Part shown: positions 55,693-64,000 of the stretch, one piece after another
How the letters are laid out: the number at the start of each line of letters is the position of its first letter
Position numbering within the stretch: position 1 is the first letter of the stretch
Assembly: GCA_037157565.1 (NCBI GenBank)
Contig: JAZHRO010000046.1
Span: 14,792,501 to 14,856,500, forward strand
Direction: 5' to 3'
DNA: 64,000 bases
Source: Thalassia testudinum
Taxonomy: Eukaryota > Streptophyta > Magnoliopsida > Alismatales > Hydrocharitaceae
Made by a program: the position numbers and the translations under genes
The notes under the pieces: generated by a model
The model's database searches: none
Told to the model about the DNA's origin: nothing
The model's input: only the letters and a program-made list of their open reading frames with translations

Positions 55693-55724
55693 CCTTTAGT
55701 GATGGATTTATCCGTTACTAAAGG
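55693..55724 (+). repeat. Hairpin upstream of TATA, K 5' LTR
   Basis: CCTTTAGTGATGGAT and ATCCGTTACTAAAGG, 13 of 15 pairs, two-base loop, about 57 bases before the TATA box. Confidence 0.75.
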
Positions 55725-55780
55725 TCCTGAATTAATGATTTTCAACTTGTAATGACCAAATTGCCCTCACTCCTTGCAAC

Positions 55781-55787
55781 TATAAAA
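55781..55787 (+). promoter_or_regulatory. TATA box, K 5' LTR
   Basis: CAACTATAAAAGGAGACC, followed about 30 bases on by a CT-rich start region. The likely promoter of K. Confidence 0.85.
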
Positions 55788-56469
55788 GGAGACCCTTCCA
55801 TACAAAATTCTCATCCCTTCTTTCTCTTCTCTCCCTCTCCAAAGCTCAAGAGAAGCTTGTCCCGAACCCGGGATGCTTCTCAAGAGATAAAGTCCAATTT
55901 TCGTCCCCTTTTCGGAAGTGGATCCTGCGACGACGATGACGTGCTGCCCCATTCCCATTCTTCTCTCTTCATCCTCCTTCGTCCTGCTCCGTTCCCCACC
56001 TTCCAGGTGTCGTCCCGTCCGGCTCATCTTCCAAGCGACCGTCGAGCAGGATAATTCTCTCTCCATTCTTTTTAATGCTTTCTAGAGTAGATTTATTGCT
56101 TTCTAATGTAACCATTTTCTGCTTTCTAGTCGTAATGTTTAGTGTAATGAACAATCTCTTTGATAATGAATTCCATGTTCATTCTACATCTCCTTTTTGA
56201 TTTTTGTTTGTAATATTCTCTCTCTCTCTTCTATTTAGTGTGAATAGATAGATAGTTTCTAATCAATTAATCTACTTCGTGACAAATAAAACAAACGCAT
56301 AGTTTTAATCAAACGTCTGCCTCCCTGAGTTCGACACGGGATTTCTATTCAAACGTCTTCCTCCCCCCATGCGTATTATTTGTTGAACACGAGTTCTTCG
56401 CTTTCAAACTACAACGACAGGTTTTCAAAACCAAATATGTTAGCGTAGTAACTCGTAGTCTCAACATTT

Positions 56470-56487
56470 TGGGGCCGTTGTCGGGGA
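56470..56487 (+). other. Primer binding site of K (tRNA-Asp type)
   Basis: TGGGGCCGTTGTCGGGGA, two changes from the tRNA-Asp complement, three bases after the LTR end. Confidence 0.85.
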
Positions 56488-57646
56488 GGTGACGCTATTT
56501 GATTTTTTTTCGCATTTTCCAACTTACGAATCATTTACCTCAGTTCTCTCCTTTCTTATTGTGATTGCAGGTACTCTATTGAGACGAGCAAAAGCGGTAG
56601 ATTGGAGCAAATTGCTATTGAAGGTTCTATAAGTCTTCCCCCACCTCCCACCCATTAGTTTTCATTTCACCACATAATAACATAAACATCAATTAACCTA
56701 GGTGTTCTTATAAACTCTAAGGTTAGTTTTGTTTGTTTGTTTGACACCCACACCTGCCTCAACCTTCACATTTAAAGAAAAATTAAAAAAAATCTCACAG
56801 AGGTACACAACCTCATCTGATTTTCAAACTCAACCAGTAAACCGATCTTTGGAGCTGGTGCACACATCCAAACACATAATTGAGTAGAAATCAGATTAGG
56901 TAATCACTTGTGTGCCTAATTAAGTGGTGCAATAGGCCAATTGTTTGAGTTGATTGGGCCACACCACTTTAATTAAAATCAACTCATCAAGTAGCTACTA
57001 CATAGGTTCAACTCTTAGGAATTTACCAGGCACTCCACATTGTTTTTAAGCTTCAAAGGAAAACGTCTTCACCTATGCTTTCAAAACTTGGTGTGCCAAC
57101 AAAACTTGTTTGAAAATACCTAAAGTTGAATCCTAAAAGCTACTAAGTAAGATTTGAACCCTAAAATTCACCGCATCAAAAATAATCTTGCTTGAAAACC
57201 ATTGGTTGTGCACGCACACACACATCAATCAGTCATTAAGGGCACGACCCAACTAAAGGGCCCATCACATTCCAAAGCACATTCAAACCTAGCCCTAAAT
57301 AAAACAGAGTCGATGTTGGCCTTAAGGATTCGACTTGCTCTTTGGAGCCCAGAACAAGATTATTTTCAATTAGTCTATTTCTACGATTCAATCTGATGTC
57401 TGGCTAGGGGAGCAGAATCAAATAATCGCAGTTGAGGGGTACACTAGGAACCGGAGGCGCATGCCGAAGGAATAACCTTCTCCACAGTCCCTCCTTCTAA
57501 CTAGTTGGATTGAATAGACAGAAGTAGATAAAATCATTTCTTTATCTCAAGACGGGTTATGGGAGTCTGTAGGTCTTTAGGCTAGCCCACTTAAGGACAA
57601 GTTTGATTGCTTGTATTGTAGGGCACCTTTCATCCTCTCATTTATC
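56488..57646 (+). other. 5' leader of K
   Basis: No gene. Holds TGATTGCAGGTACTCT at 56561-56576, which E also has about 120 bases from its primer site. The conserved block 57392-57480 has GGGGTACACTAGGAACCGGA, as in E and A. At 57604-57624 is a candidate splice acceptor. Confidence 0.6.
57604..57624 (+). promoter_or_regulatory. Candidate splice acceptor in K's leader
   Basis: GATTGCTTGTATTGTAGGGC, near-identical to E's 28511-28530, 23 bases before the ATG. Confidence 0.35.
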
Positions 57647-59099
57647 ATGAATCCTTCCACATATTATACGCATTCCCACTCTTTCCCTTCTGTTTTGAAT
57701 TATCCTCAACATGATGATTATCCTGACTCATACTGTAATCAACCATCAGTTAGTTGGGATAACTTGGATTGGAGATACAGTTCCGGACCTCCGTGTTTAG
57801 GGTTTAACCCTGAACACCATAATTGTGATTTCTATCCTTCTCAGAGCCACATCGATTATAGATCGTCAACCTTTCATGGACAACCTAATACGATCTACAA
57901 TCAAGAAGGATACACCGATCCTTACCCATCCTCTGATTACACTGCCTTTAGGTCATCACCACCTTTTGAACAATCCAAAATGACCTATTATCAGGAAGGG
58001 TATAACAAATCTCAATTCGTTAACTCCTCTGCACTGATCCCAAACCCGCCCAACCCTGAACCAACTCATTTGGTTCAGGGTAACCAGGTTTAAGATAAGG
58101 TTCTGGCTAACTTAAGGAATATCATACAATCTTTAGAAGTTTAGCCAATACCTTCCATTGAAAGATTGGAGCCCCTGATTGAAATGATTGATGATTTGAA
58201 CAAGTATTCATTGGATTAGCTCCAGGATGTTAAGGATAAGAACTTGGGTGAGTTTCTACTTGGGAAGTTAGCAAAATTGAGAATGAGATTTGTGGTTGCT
58301 TTAGTTCAATCATGGGATGATTCCCTGGATGAACCCCCTTTATGCTAGCCAATGTCAGAACCCGCTCGGCACCTATTGGGGGGACACGCATTACGAGGCT
58401 GACCAAATTGAATTAGAGCAATCAATTAAGGATGATCTGATTTCTTCACTTGAGATCCCTAAGCCAGGGTACGAGGAAATGTATGTCTCCATGGATCAGA
58501 GAGTGACAGATGATTTTGGGACCTACATTAATACGGATCTTGATTTCTTTGATTCTGATGGTGAAGATTCAATTTGCGAAGTCTCACGTGAGTTTACAGA
58601 ATATGATTTCTGTGAGATGATTGGGCCTGAGGAATCTAATAGATCATTTGATAACCCAATAACTGAGGAGCCTGATCTTATTGGGGCTCACATTACGGAT
58701 CCAGAATCGTATTTTCTAGAGAATTCAATCAAATGCCCTGATTGTCAGTTACACCCCATTGAGCTTATCTTTGATTCTGTTTTTGAGATAACTAGACCCA
58801 AGTCAATTCTGATTCAGCCACATCTTTTAGACTTGAAAATTTCAGATGGGGTGATTAATATGCAGGAGGTGTTGGAATTTGACATGCTGAATGAGGACAA
58901 CAGAAGCTAGGAAGTTCTGATTTGGGAAGCAAACCTTGGAGGAAATAGAAAACTAAGTCTAAGGGTTCCAATTCAGGACCCTTACGACATCTGTTCTGAG
59001 GATGTCCAACCCAAGCACACATTCATTGATTATCCTTTGGAGCTTGAATTCTCTGTAACCCAACTTTTTGGTCTTGGGTTGCATCCTCATAAATCATAG
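57647..59099 (+). pseudogene. Unknown protein of pol-less element K, homologous to that of E
   Basis: About 480 codons with several breaks. It starts MNPSTYYTHSHSFPS (57647), aligned with E's MYPSTYFTHFQSYPP. Tyr/Pro/Ser-rich N-terminal part with WDNLDWRYSSGPP and YNQEGYTDPYP, first stop (TAA) at about 58091. In the same line follow LANLRNIIQSLEV, LAKLRMRFVVALVQSWDDS and the acidic YVSMDQRVTDDFGTYINTD, FDSDGEDSICEVS. The frame 58317-58910 is the longest open block and ends DMLNEDNRS. Then VLIWEANLGGNRKLSLRVP, DPYDICSEDVQPKH and FGLGLHPHKS (stop about 59099). A further frame at 59112-59348 includes GLHHNLVHICGHLL, shared with E and weakly with B. Only charged and Tyr/Pro-rich regions are visible; no catalytic motif. 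Function unknown. Confidence 0.7.
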
Positions 59100-59421
59100 G
59101 CTCGACCCTGCTTGCATACTGATTTTAGGTTTTGGGTAATTTTTATCCAGAACCTTAAATATTCTCGATTATGGGGTATGGGTCTGCACCACAATCTGGT
59201 CCACATCTGTGGACATCTATTGGTAGGTCAGAGGTTTCATCTTTTTATTCTGATTCTGACCTGCACCTGTGAATTCTTTATTTCTCTTCTTTGTATAGAG
59301 TGCCTAGCTGAAGGCACTAAATTCAGCACGTATACAATTTTTTTTTAATCTCAGAGCGGACTCGACATTCATGCAATTCAGGTGCTTTCTACTCCATTCC
59401 ACTCTATTTTGTCTTTTTAAT

Positions 59422-59460
59422 ACAATGAGGACATTGCATTAGATAGGCATGGGGGGGTGG
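59422..59460 (+). promoter_or_regulatory. Internal polypurine-like site of K
   Basis: CAATGAGGACATTG, a 5-bp-arm palindrome, then GGCATGGGGGGGTGG, right after the coding region and 1.2 kb before the LTR-proximal site. Confidence 0.8.
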
Positions 59461-59850
59461 ATATTCATCTCTGAATTTATTTGTTAGCTTCGTAGATTCA
59501 TTTATTTTCTTTATAAAAAAAAATTATGGAATTAGGAAAGAGAACTTGGGTTTAAGAAAATTTTCAATCTTAGGAAATACTACATTATGATCTGAACACG
59601 AAGACCCTTCAGGTCTTCAGACTTAATCGGCTCGTGTATCCACTAAAATGTGGATTTATTTTTCGAGTCCTCGCTAATCTTAATTCTATTATAATTGGAG
59701 TAAATAAGTTTGGGTGATAAGTACACGACTTATCAACCCACCCTTTGATTTGAGAGAACTTTGAGTTTTAAGCATCTACACACTTTCTTTGAACTGACTC
59801 GTTGTTCAGCGATTTTAACAGAAATTGGGTAGCTAATGAACCTTCTAGGA

Positions 59851-59915
59851 TGATATGGTTGGCAAGTTATCCTGGGTAATAGCCCATAGGTAGGTTGTCC
59901 AGAGCCCAGTCACTG
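59851..59915 (+). repeat. Conserved duplicated block, proximal copy (K)
   Basis: TGGCAAGTTATCCTGGGTAA, TAGCCCATAGGTAGG, TTGTCCAGAGCCCAGTC. Matches E's pair. Confidence 0.65.
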
Positions 59916-60066
59916 GACCATTCTCTTTTTGCTGCCTTTAGGTAAATCTTAGACCAGGGAAGCCACCTACTTAAAAAGAAAAAGAAAAAGAAAGTCAAAG
60001 AGAAAAGAATAAGAAAAGGAGAAAAGAAAACAAAAATAAAAGAAATAAGCCACACTTCGCTGCACA

Positions 60067-60122
60067 AGTATGGCTAGCAAGTTGTCGGTGGTAACAGCTT
60101 ATCGACTAGTTGTCTAGAATCT
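60067..60122 (+). repeat. Conserved duplicated block, distal copy (K)
   Basis: TATGGCTAGCAAGTTGTCGG, TGGTAACAGCTTATCGAC, TTGTCTAGAATCTAG, about 215 bases after the first copy. Confidence 0.65.
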
Positions 60123-60655
60123 AGCTCAATAAATGCACTGAAAATTCCCAAAACACTTAGGAAGAAGCGAAGAAGTACAATAAACTGGGGAGATATACAC
60201 TGGATTAACCCTTGTGTTGACCCCGTAAAAATAAAAGTAGGGAGAAAGCTACCGGTTGTAAAGATACACCTTTAGGCATAATTCTCTTTTTTAAGGTCAC
60301 CTAGAGGTGTAGAAATCCGAAGTCCGTTTTTACTGCCGATCAACAAGTCTATCACATTCACAATAAGCTACTTAGAACTTAGGGTTCTCATCAAATCTTG
60401 GGTGAGTTGAATGGCCATAAAAAGCCACTCCTAAACCCTAAAACTCGAAAATCCAAAAAATATTAGAAAGAAGAAAAAGAGAAAAAGAAATTTTTCTTTG
60501 AATAAGGCGAGGGCTTGATGCGGTCTGCATTTTGGCAGATACCCAGGCACTGTTGTGTCTTTGAAAGTTCAAATCCTAAGTAAACATTTTCTTAATGATT
60601 GACAATAACTCATGCCCAAATAATCCAACATGATTCTTTTATAAATAGCATATAG

Positions 60656-60693
60656 TTTTTGCTAGGGACTAGCAAAAGATAGGCATGGGGGTG
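60656..60693 (+). promoter_or_regulatory. Hairpin and polypurine tract before K's 3' LTR
   Basis: TTTTGCTAGGGACTAGCAAA (8-bp arms), then AGATAGGCATGGGGGTG and TGATGTAA of the LTR. The best preserved example in the window. Confidence 0.85.
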
Positions 60694-61228
60694 TGATGTA
60701 AACATACTTACACTACATAAGATGTCTATTTATGCATGTTCTTAAGCATAGAATTGCATTGCATACTATAAATATTGCATAACATGCTTCATTTTGCATT
60801 TAGATTAGTTTGAATAAAATGAAGGTTAATTATCTCCTTTTATGTTCAGGGACAAGGAAAAATTTTTATCGGAGCCTTAAATCGAATATCCAACCGTACA
60901 GATGTGATCAGCGCGACGATTGGAGTCCAATGACTCCAAGATCACCATAATCAGACATCTGTAGCATTAGATAGAGACAAAGGAACACTAGAAGATCAAG
61001 GGCCAAGATGGTGTGATCCACACTTTAAACGATAAATTCGACTGCACGGATGGATTCAGATCAACGATCACAGCTTAACGACGTGAAAATCGACTTAATC
61101 CGACACTTGTGGCACCATTTACATCATTCAGAAGTTGGACAGCCAAGATGGCACCACGTGGTGCCATCTCGGCCGCCCAACCAGCAGCCCTCAACTGCTA
61201 AAGCTTCTAGAACCCACACATCTCTGCC

Positions 61229-61331
61229 GTTGGATCAAGATCCAACAGCAGACAGAGGAGCTCAACTGGCATTTGAAGATTCTGAAGGATCGTTGGAAGG
61301 AGCTATCTCGACCGTTGGATCTCAATCCAAC
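61229..61331. repeat. GTTGGATC..GATCCAAC hairpin words, K 3' LTR
   Basis: GTTGGATCAAGATCCAAC (61229-61246) and GTTGGATCTCAATCCAAC (61314-61331), both perfect. Confidence 0.75.
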
Positions 61332-61380
61332 GATCTTGATCGCGCACTTAGAGATCGGCCCACCCACCCATCCACACGCG

Positions 61381-61429
61381 TAGTGCAGTGGATAGAGCGC
61401 TCGCTCGTGATCAGGCATGCGTTCGAGTC
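61381..61429 (+). promoter_or_regulatory. tRNA-like Pol III A and B boxes, K 3' LTR
   Basis: TAGTGCAGTGGATAGAGC (61381-61398) fits an A box with the D-arm GTGGATAGAGC typical of tRNAs. GTTCGAGTC (61421-61429) fits the B box / T-arm. Spacing of about 40 is near that in tRNA genes and tRNA-derived SINEs. Confidence 0.5.
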
Positions 61430-61707
61430 ACATGGAGCAGACGCTGAGGCACGGAGGTGCGGGCACGATTGACCGCCCGATGGTGATCTAGCGGCTATGA
61501 GCACTCAATCCAGATGACTCACCCATGCACGCCCGCGCATAACGTGGGATCGCATGCGTATGCGCGCACTAAGGAGGCACGGTGAGGAGCACTCTCAGCC
61601 GTTCGATCTCACGATCGAATGGCCGAGGTTTAAAGAACGTGGAGAGGCGTTGAGAGTGGGGAAATGAGCGGGTGCACACACGTCGGCCCACTACCACCAC
61701 GTTCAAG

Positions 61708-61739
61708 CCTTTAGTGACGGATTTATCCGACACTAAAGG
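61708..61739 (+). repeat. Hairpin upstream of TATA, K 3' LTR
   Basis: CCTTTAGTGACGGAT and ATCCGACACTAAAGG, with a single mismatched pair. Confidence 0.75.
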
Positions 61740-61795
61740 TTTTTAATTAATGATTTTCAACTTGTAATGACCAAATTGCCCTCACTCCTTGCAAC

Positions 61796-61802
61796 TATAA
61801 AA
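61796..61802 (+). promoter_or_regulatory. TATA box, K 3' LTR
   Basis: CAACTATAAAAGGAGACC, identical to the 5' copy. It could drive read-out transcription into the sequence to the right. Confidence 0.8.
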
Positions 61803-62463
61803 GGAGACCCCCTCCATACGAAATTCTCATCCCTTCTTTCTCTTCTCTCCCTCTCCAAAGCTCAAGAGAAGCTTGTCCCACACCCAGGATGCTTCTTAAA
61901 AGATAAAGTCCAATTTTCATCCCCTTTTCGGAAGTGGATCCCGTGGCAACAACAACGTGCTGCCCCGTTCTCATTCTTCCCGCTTCGTCCTCCTTTGTCC
62001 TGCTCCATTCCCCGTCTTCCAGGCGTCGTCCCGTCTGGCTCGTCCTTCAAGCGACAGTCGAGGAGGATAATTCTCTCTCCATTCTTTTTAATGCTTTCTA
62101 GAGTAGATTTACTACTTTTTAGTGTAATCATTTTCTGCTTTCTAGTCGTAATGTTTAGTGTAACGAACAATCTCTTTGATAATGAATTCCATGTTCATTC
62201 TACATCTCTTTTTTGGTTTTTGTTTGTAATATTCTCTCTCTTCTATTTAGTGTAACTAGATAGATAGTTTCTAATCAATTAATCTACTTTGTGACAAATA
62301 AAACAAATGTGTAGTTTTAATCAAACATCCGCCTCCCTAAGTTGACCCGAGATTTCTATTCCGGTATAAATTTTATTTGTTGAATGCCAGTTCTTCGCTT
62401 TCAAACTACAACGACAGGTTTTCAAAACCAAATACATTAGCGTAGCAACTCGTAGTCTCACCA

Positions 62464-62468
62464 CTAAT
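62464..62468. repeat. Target site duplication of K, right copy
   Basis: CTAAT. Confidence 0.9.
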
Positions 62469-62622
62469 CTTTCAGGGCTCTATCTTGACTCATGGAAAGG
62501 AATAAAGCTCTCTAGAGTCATCTCTTGAGTCTTTTTATTTCTTGAGTTTAGAATACATGTATGGAATCTCAAATTTATTCTCTTAAAATATAATTTACCT
62601 AAAAACATAGTTCTAACATTAG

Positions 62623-62841
62623 TTGATCGACCAATTATTAAAAATGGTTGACCAAACAACTTTGATCAACCAATCACTTAGGCTAATCGATCAAATCTAG
62701 ACAAATTAGGAAGTTCATTAAAACCCCTTTTAATCGATCAAAAGATTAATTAATCGACCAATCAGTGATCGACCAAATAAATAAATTGACCGACCAAATG
62801 CTTTTTTGATCAACCAAACTACATTATTTGATCAACCAAAT
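62623..62841. repeat. GATCGACCAA / GATCAACCAA word array in J's LTR
   Basis: About ten variants in 220 bases: TTGATCGACCAAT, GGTTGACCAAAC, TTGATCAACCAATC, TAATCGATCAAAT, TTAATCGACCAATC, GTGATCGACCAAAT, TTGACCGACCAAAT, TTGATCAACCAAAC and others. The same word appears six times in the gene leader (52671-52825). Confidence 0.85.
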
Positions 62842-63290
62842 GCATTTGAAAGGCTTCCTTTCTAGGTCTAAATTCTAGTAGAAATAGAGGTCCTTGGTAG
62901 CCTTGTTTTGCACATGCCAAGAGTGAAATACCTCTACAAAAAGTTCTTTTACGCCTTCATCTCTGTAGTGCTCCTACGCTTCTACTTCCATGCTTTCTAA
63001 AGCACTCTGATCAAAATCCTCTGCAGAAAACATCGATTTGATTTTTCATTGAGGTTCCTTAGGATTATACTGTATTTCCTTTACTATGTTATTTTGATTA
63101 GGGTCCCTAGTTGTTTTGGGAGGCCCGTTGTGCTTCTCTTTAGGTTATAAAGAGAAGGAATGTTGTAAGAGGTTGTGCCACTCTTGTTCAAGTGGTACGA
63201 GATTTTAGTGGATTGACTAGCTTGGTCTAGTTAGGGAAAATCCTAAGTTGGAAGGCTTAGGTAGTGGTTTTTACTCGCAAGGGTTTCCAT

Positions 63291-63298
63291 TATAAATA
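63291..63298 (+). promoter_or_regulatory. TATA box of J's LTR
   Basis: CATTATAAATACAGG about 108 bases before the LTR end, giving a short R-U5 as in copia elements. Confidence 0.6.
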
Positions 63299-63399
63299 CA
63301 GGTGTACTTGTGTTTGATATTTGAGGTTTGTGATAATTTAAATTGATTATTTTTATATTTCCATCTATAGTATTCACCCCTCTCCTCTAGTTTTGTGTA

Positions 63400-64000
63400 T
63401 TAGATCCGCAAGTACTCTCAGAGAATGTAGGTGCTAAGTAATTGGGTACCACATTATCCTTAAACAATGGTTTTGATGATAACAAACATCTCAAGTAATT
63501 GGGAGTACAATTGAATTTTATGCATGGATGTTATAAGAATGTTTTTCAGGTTGACGCCAATTTGATAAAATCTGGAGCTAAGAAGATGGAGGAGATCAAG
63601 TTACTCAAGACTTTGTCTAGCAGGTCTCTTCAAAACATTGGAAATAAGTAGTAATTTTATATTTTTAGATTGTAAGGAGAGCCCCAATTAGATTTCATAT
63701 TAGCATAAACTTAGGGGTCTTATATACAATTCTTCACATGAATACCATACCTAGTCTAAATATGTTAAATATGTCTAACTAAGCCTATAGGTGATAGTGC
63801 ATGACTTTAATTTCTATTGGAGCCCAAAAATCACTCTTAAGACAGTTAAAAGGCTTTTTACAGGCCATCTAAGGTATTATGTACCTAACATTAGATAGCA
63901 ACTTGGGTGCCAACCAGACCATCCAGGAGATAACGAACTTTGTGTTGAACTTTGTACTTAACGTTATACAGTTGATCTAACATTAGACAGGCATTGTCTA
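63400..64000. other. Right end of window, no gene seen
   Basis: AT-rich. GGTTTTGATGATAACAAAC near 63470 looks like the beginning of another copia LTR (compare G's GTTTTGGTGTTAACAAAAC), but its edges cannot be fixed. Confidence 0.4.

Larger units (their letters stand above)
54687..56466 (+). mobile_element. Element K 5' LTR
   Basis: Edges TGATGTAAACATG and GTCTCAACA. Collinear with 60694-62463 with scattered differences. Contains hairpin words, tRNA-like boxes, a strong hairpin and a TATA box (separate entries). Frames such as 55076-55420 are repeated in the other LTR but look like by-products of palindromic words. Confidence 0.95.
54687..62463 (+). mobile_element. Element K: complete pol-less LTR retrotransposon
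   Basis: LTRs 54687-56466 and 60694-62463 (1780 and 1770 bp) with a 4.2-kb interior, tRNA-Asp-type primer site, clear polypurine site and CTAAT duplications. The interior encodes only the unknown protein shared with E. The best preserved member of the group, inserted 52 bases into J's LTR. Confidence 0.95.
60694..62463 (+). mobile_element. Element K 3' LTR
   Basis: Edges TGATGTAAACATA and GTCTCACCA, followed by CTAAT. Confidence 0.95.
62469..63399 (+). mobile_element. Element J 3' LTR, main part
   Basis: Continues J's LTR after K. Ends TATTCACCCCTCTCCTCTAG then TTTTGTGTA, the form of a copia LTR end. Total LTR about 980 bp. The end position is uncertain by a few bases. Confidence 0.6.

Overview
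The window is nuclear DNA of a seed plant, most likely an angiosperm with a large, repeat-rich genome. The basis is plant-type Ty3/gypsy and Ty1/copia retrotransposons, primer sites matching tRNA-Asp and initiator tRNA-Met, and no intact cellular gene. The species cannot be named from the sequence. I label the elements A to K from left to right.

Layout. 1-1570: a microsatellite and a GC-rich tract I cannot assign. A (about 2630-14199, minus strand) is a partial tRNA-Asp-primed gypsy-type element. Its 5' LTR was split by B (4857-12857, minus), a complete element without pol and with target duplication AGTGG. C (15091-16190, plus) is a broken gypsy gag. D (16233-23893, minus) has a 4.7-kb LTR with a primer site on one side and a polypurine site on the other, followed by a broken Tat/Athila-type integrase. 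E (23894-30757, minus) is a pol-less element sitting in that integrase. F (30758 to about 33700, plus) is the 3' end of an element whose LTR belongs to A's family. G (33715-35796, minus) is a copia gag with its 5' LTR. H (36996-52345, plus) is a decayed Tekay/Del-like chromovirus with gag, protease, RT, RNase H, integrase and chromodomain. I (45784-50800, minus) sits in H's 3' LTR and keeps only gag and protease remnants. J (52346-54686 plus 62469-63399, plus) carries a broken 'putative plant transposon protein' type gene and a copia-like 3' LTR. K (54687-62463, plus) is a complete pol-less element in J's LTR with target duplication CTAAT.

How the parts fit. A, B, D, E, F, I and K look like one functional group. 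Their LTRs all begin TGAT. The tRNA-Asp primer site is seen wherever the 5' end survives. A hairpin plus G-run precedes the 3' LTR, and in B, D, E, I and K a second site (palindrome around GAGGACATTG, then a G-run) lies 1.1-1.4 kb upstream. Only D shows integrase. B, E and K have no pol but carry a long acidic reading frame of unknown function, clearly homologous between E and K. The natural reading is a set of non-autonomous elements that used the machinery of D-like relatives.

A second theme is that many LTRs are packed with their own short, mostly palindromic word: GGTACCGGTAC in G, GACGTCCA/GACATCTG in A, F and H, GATCGACCAA in J, GAGCTAAG in I, and GTTGGATC..GATCCAAC in K. K's LTRs also hold a tRNA-like pair of Pol III boxes. 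All coding regions are broken, and in H most stops look like CAG-to-TAG or CGA-to-TGA changes, the decay expected of methylated cytosines.
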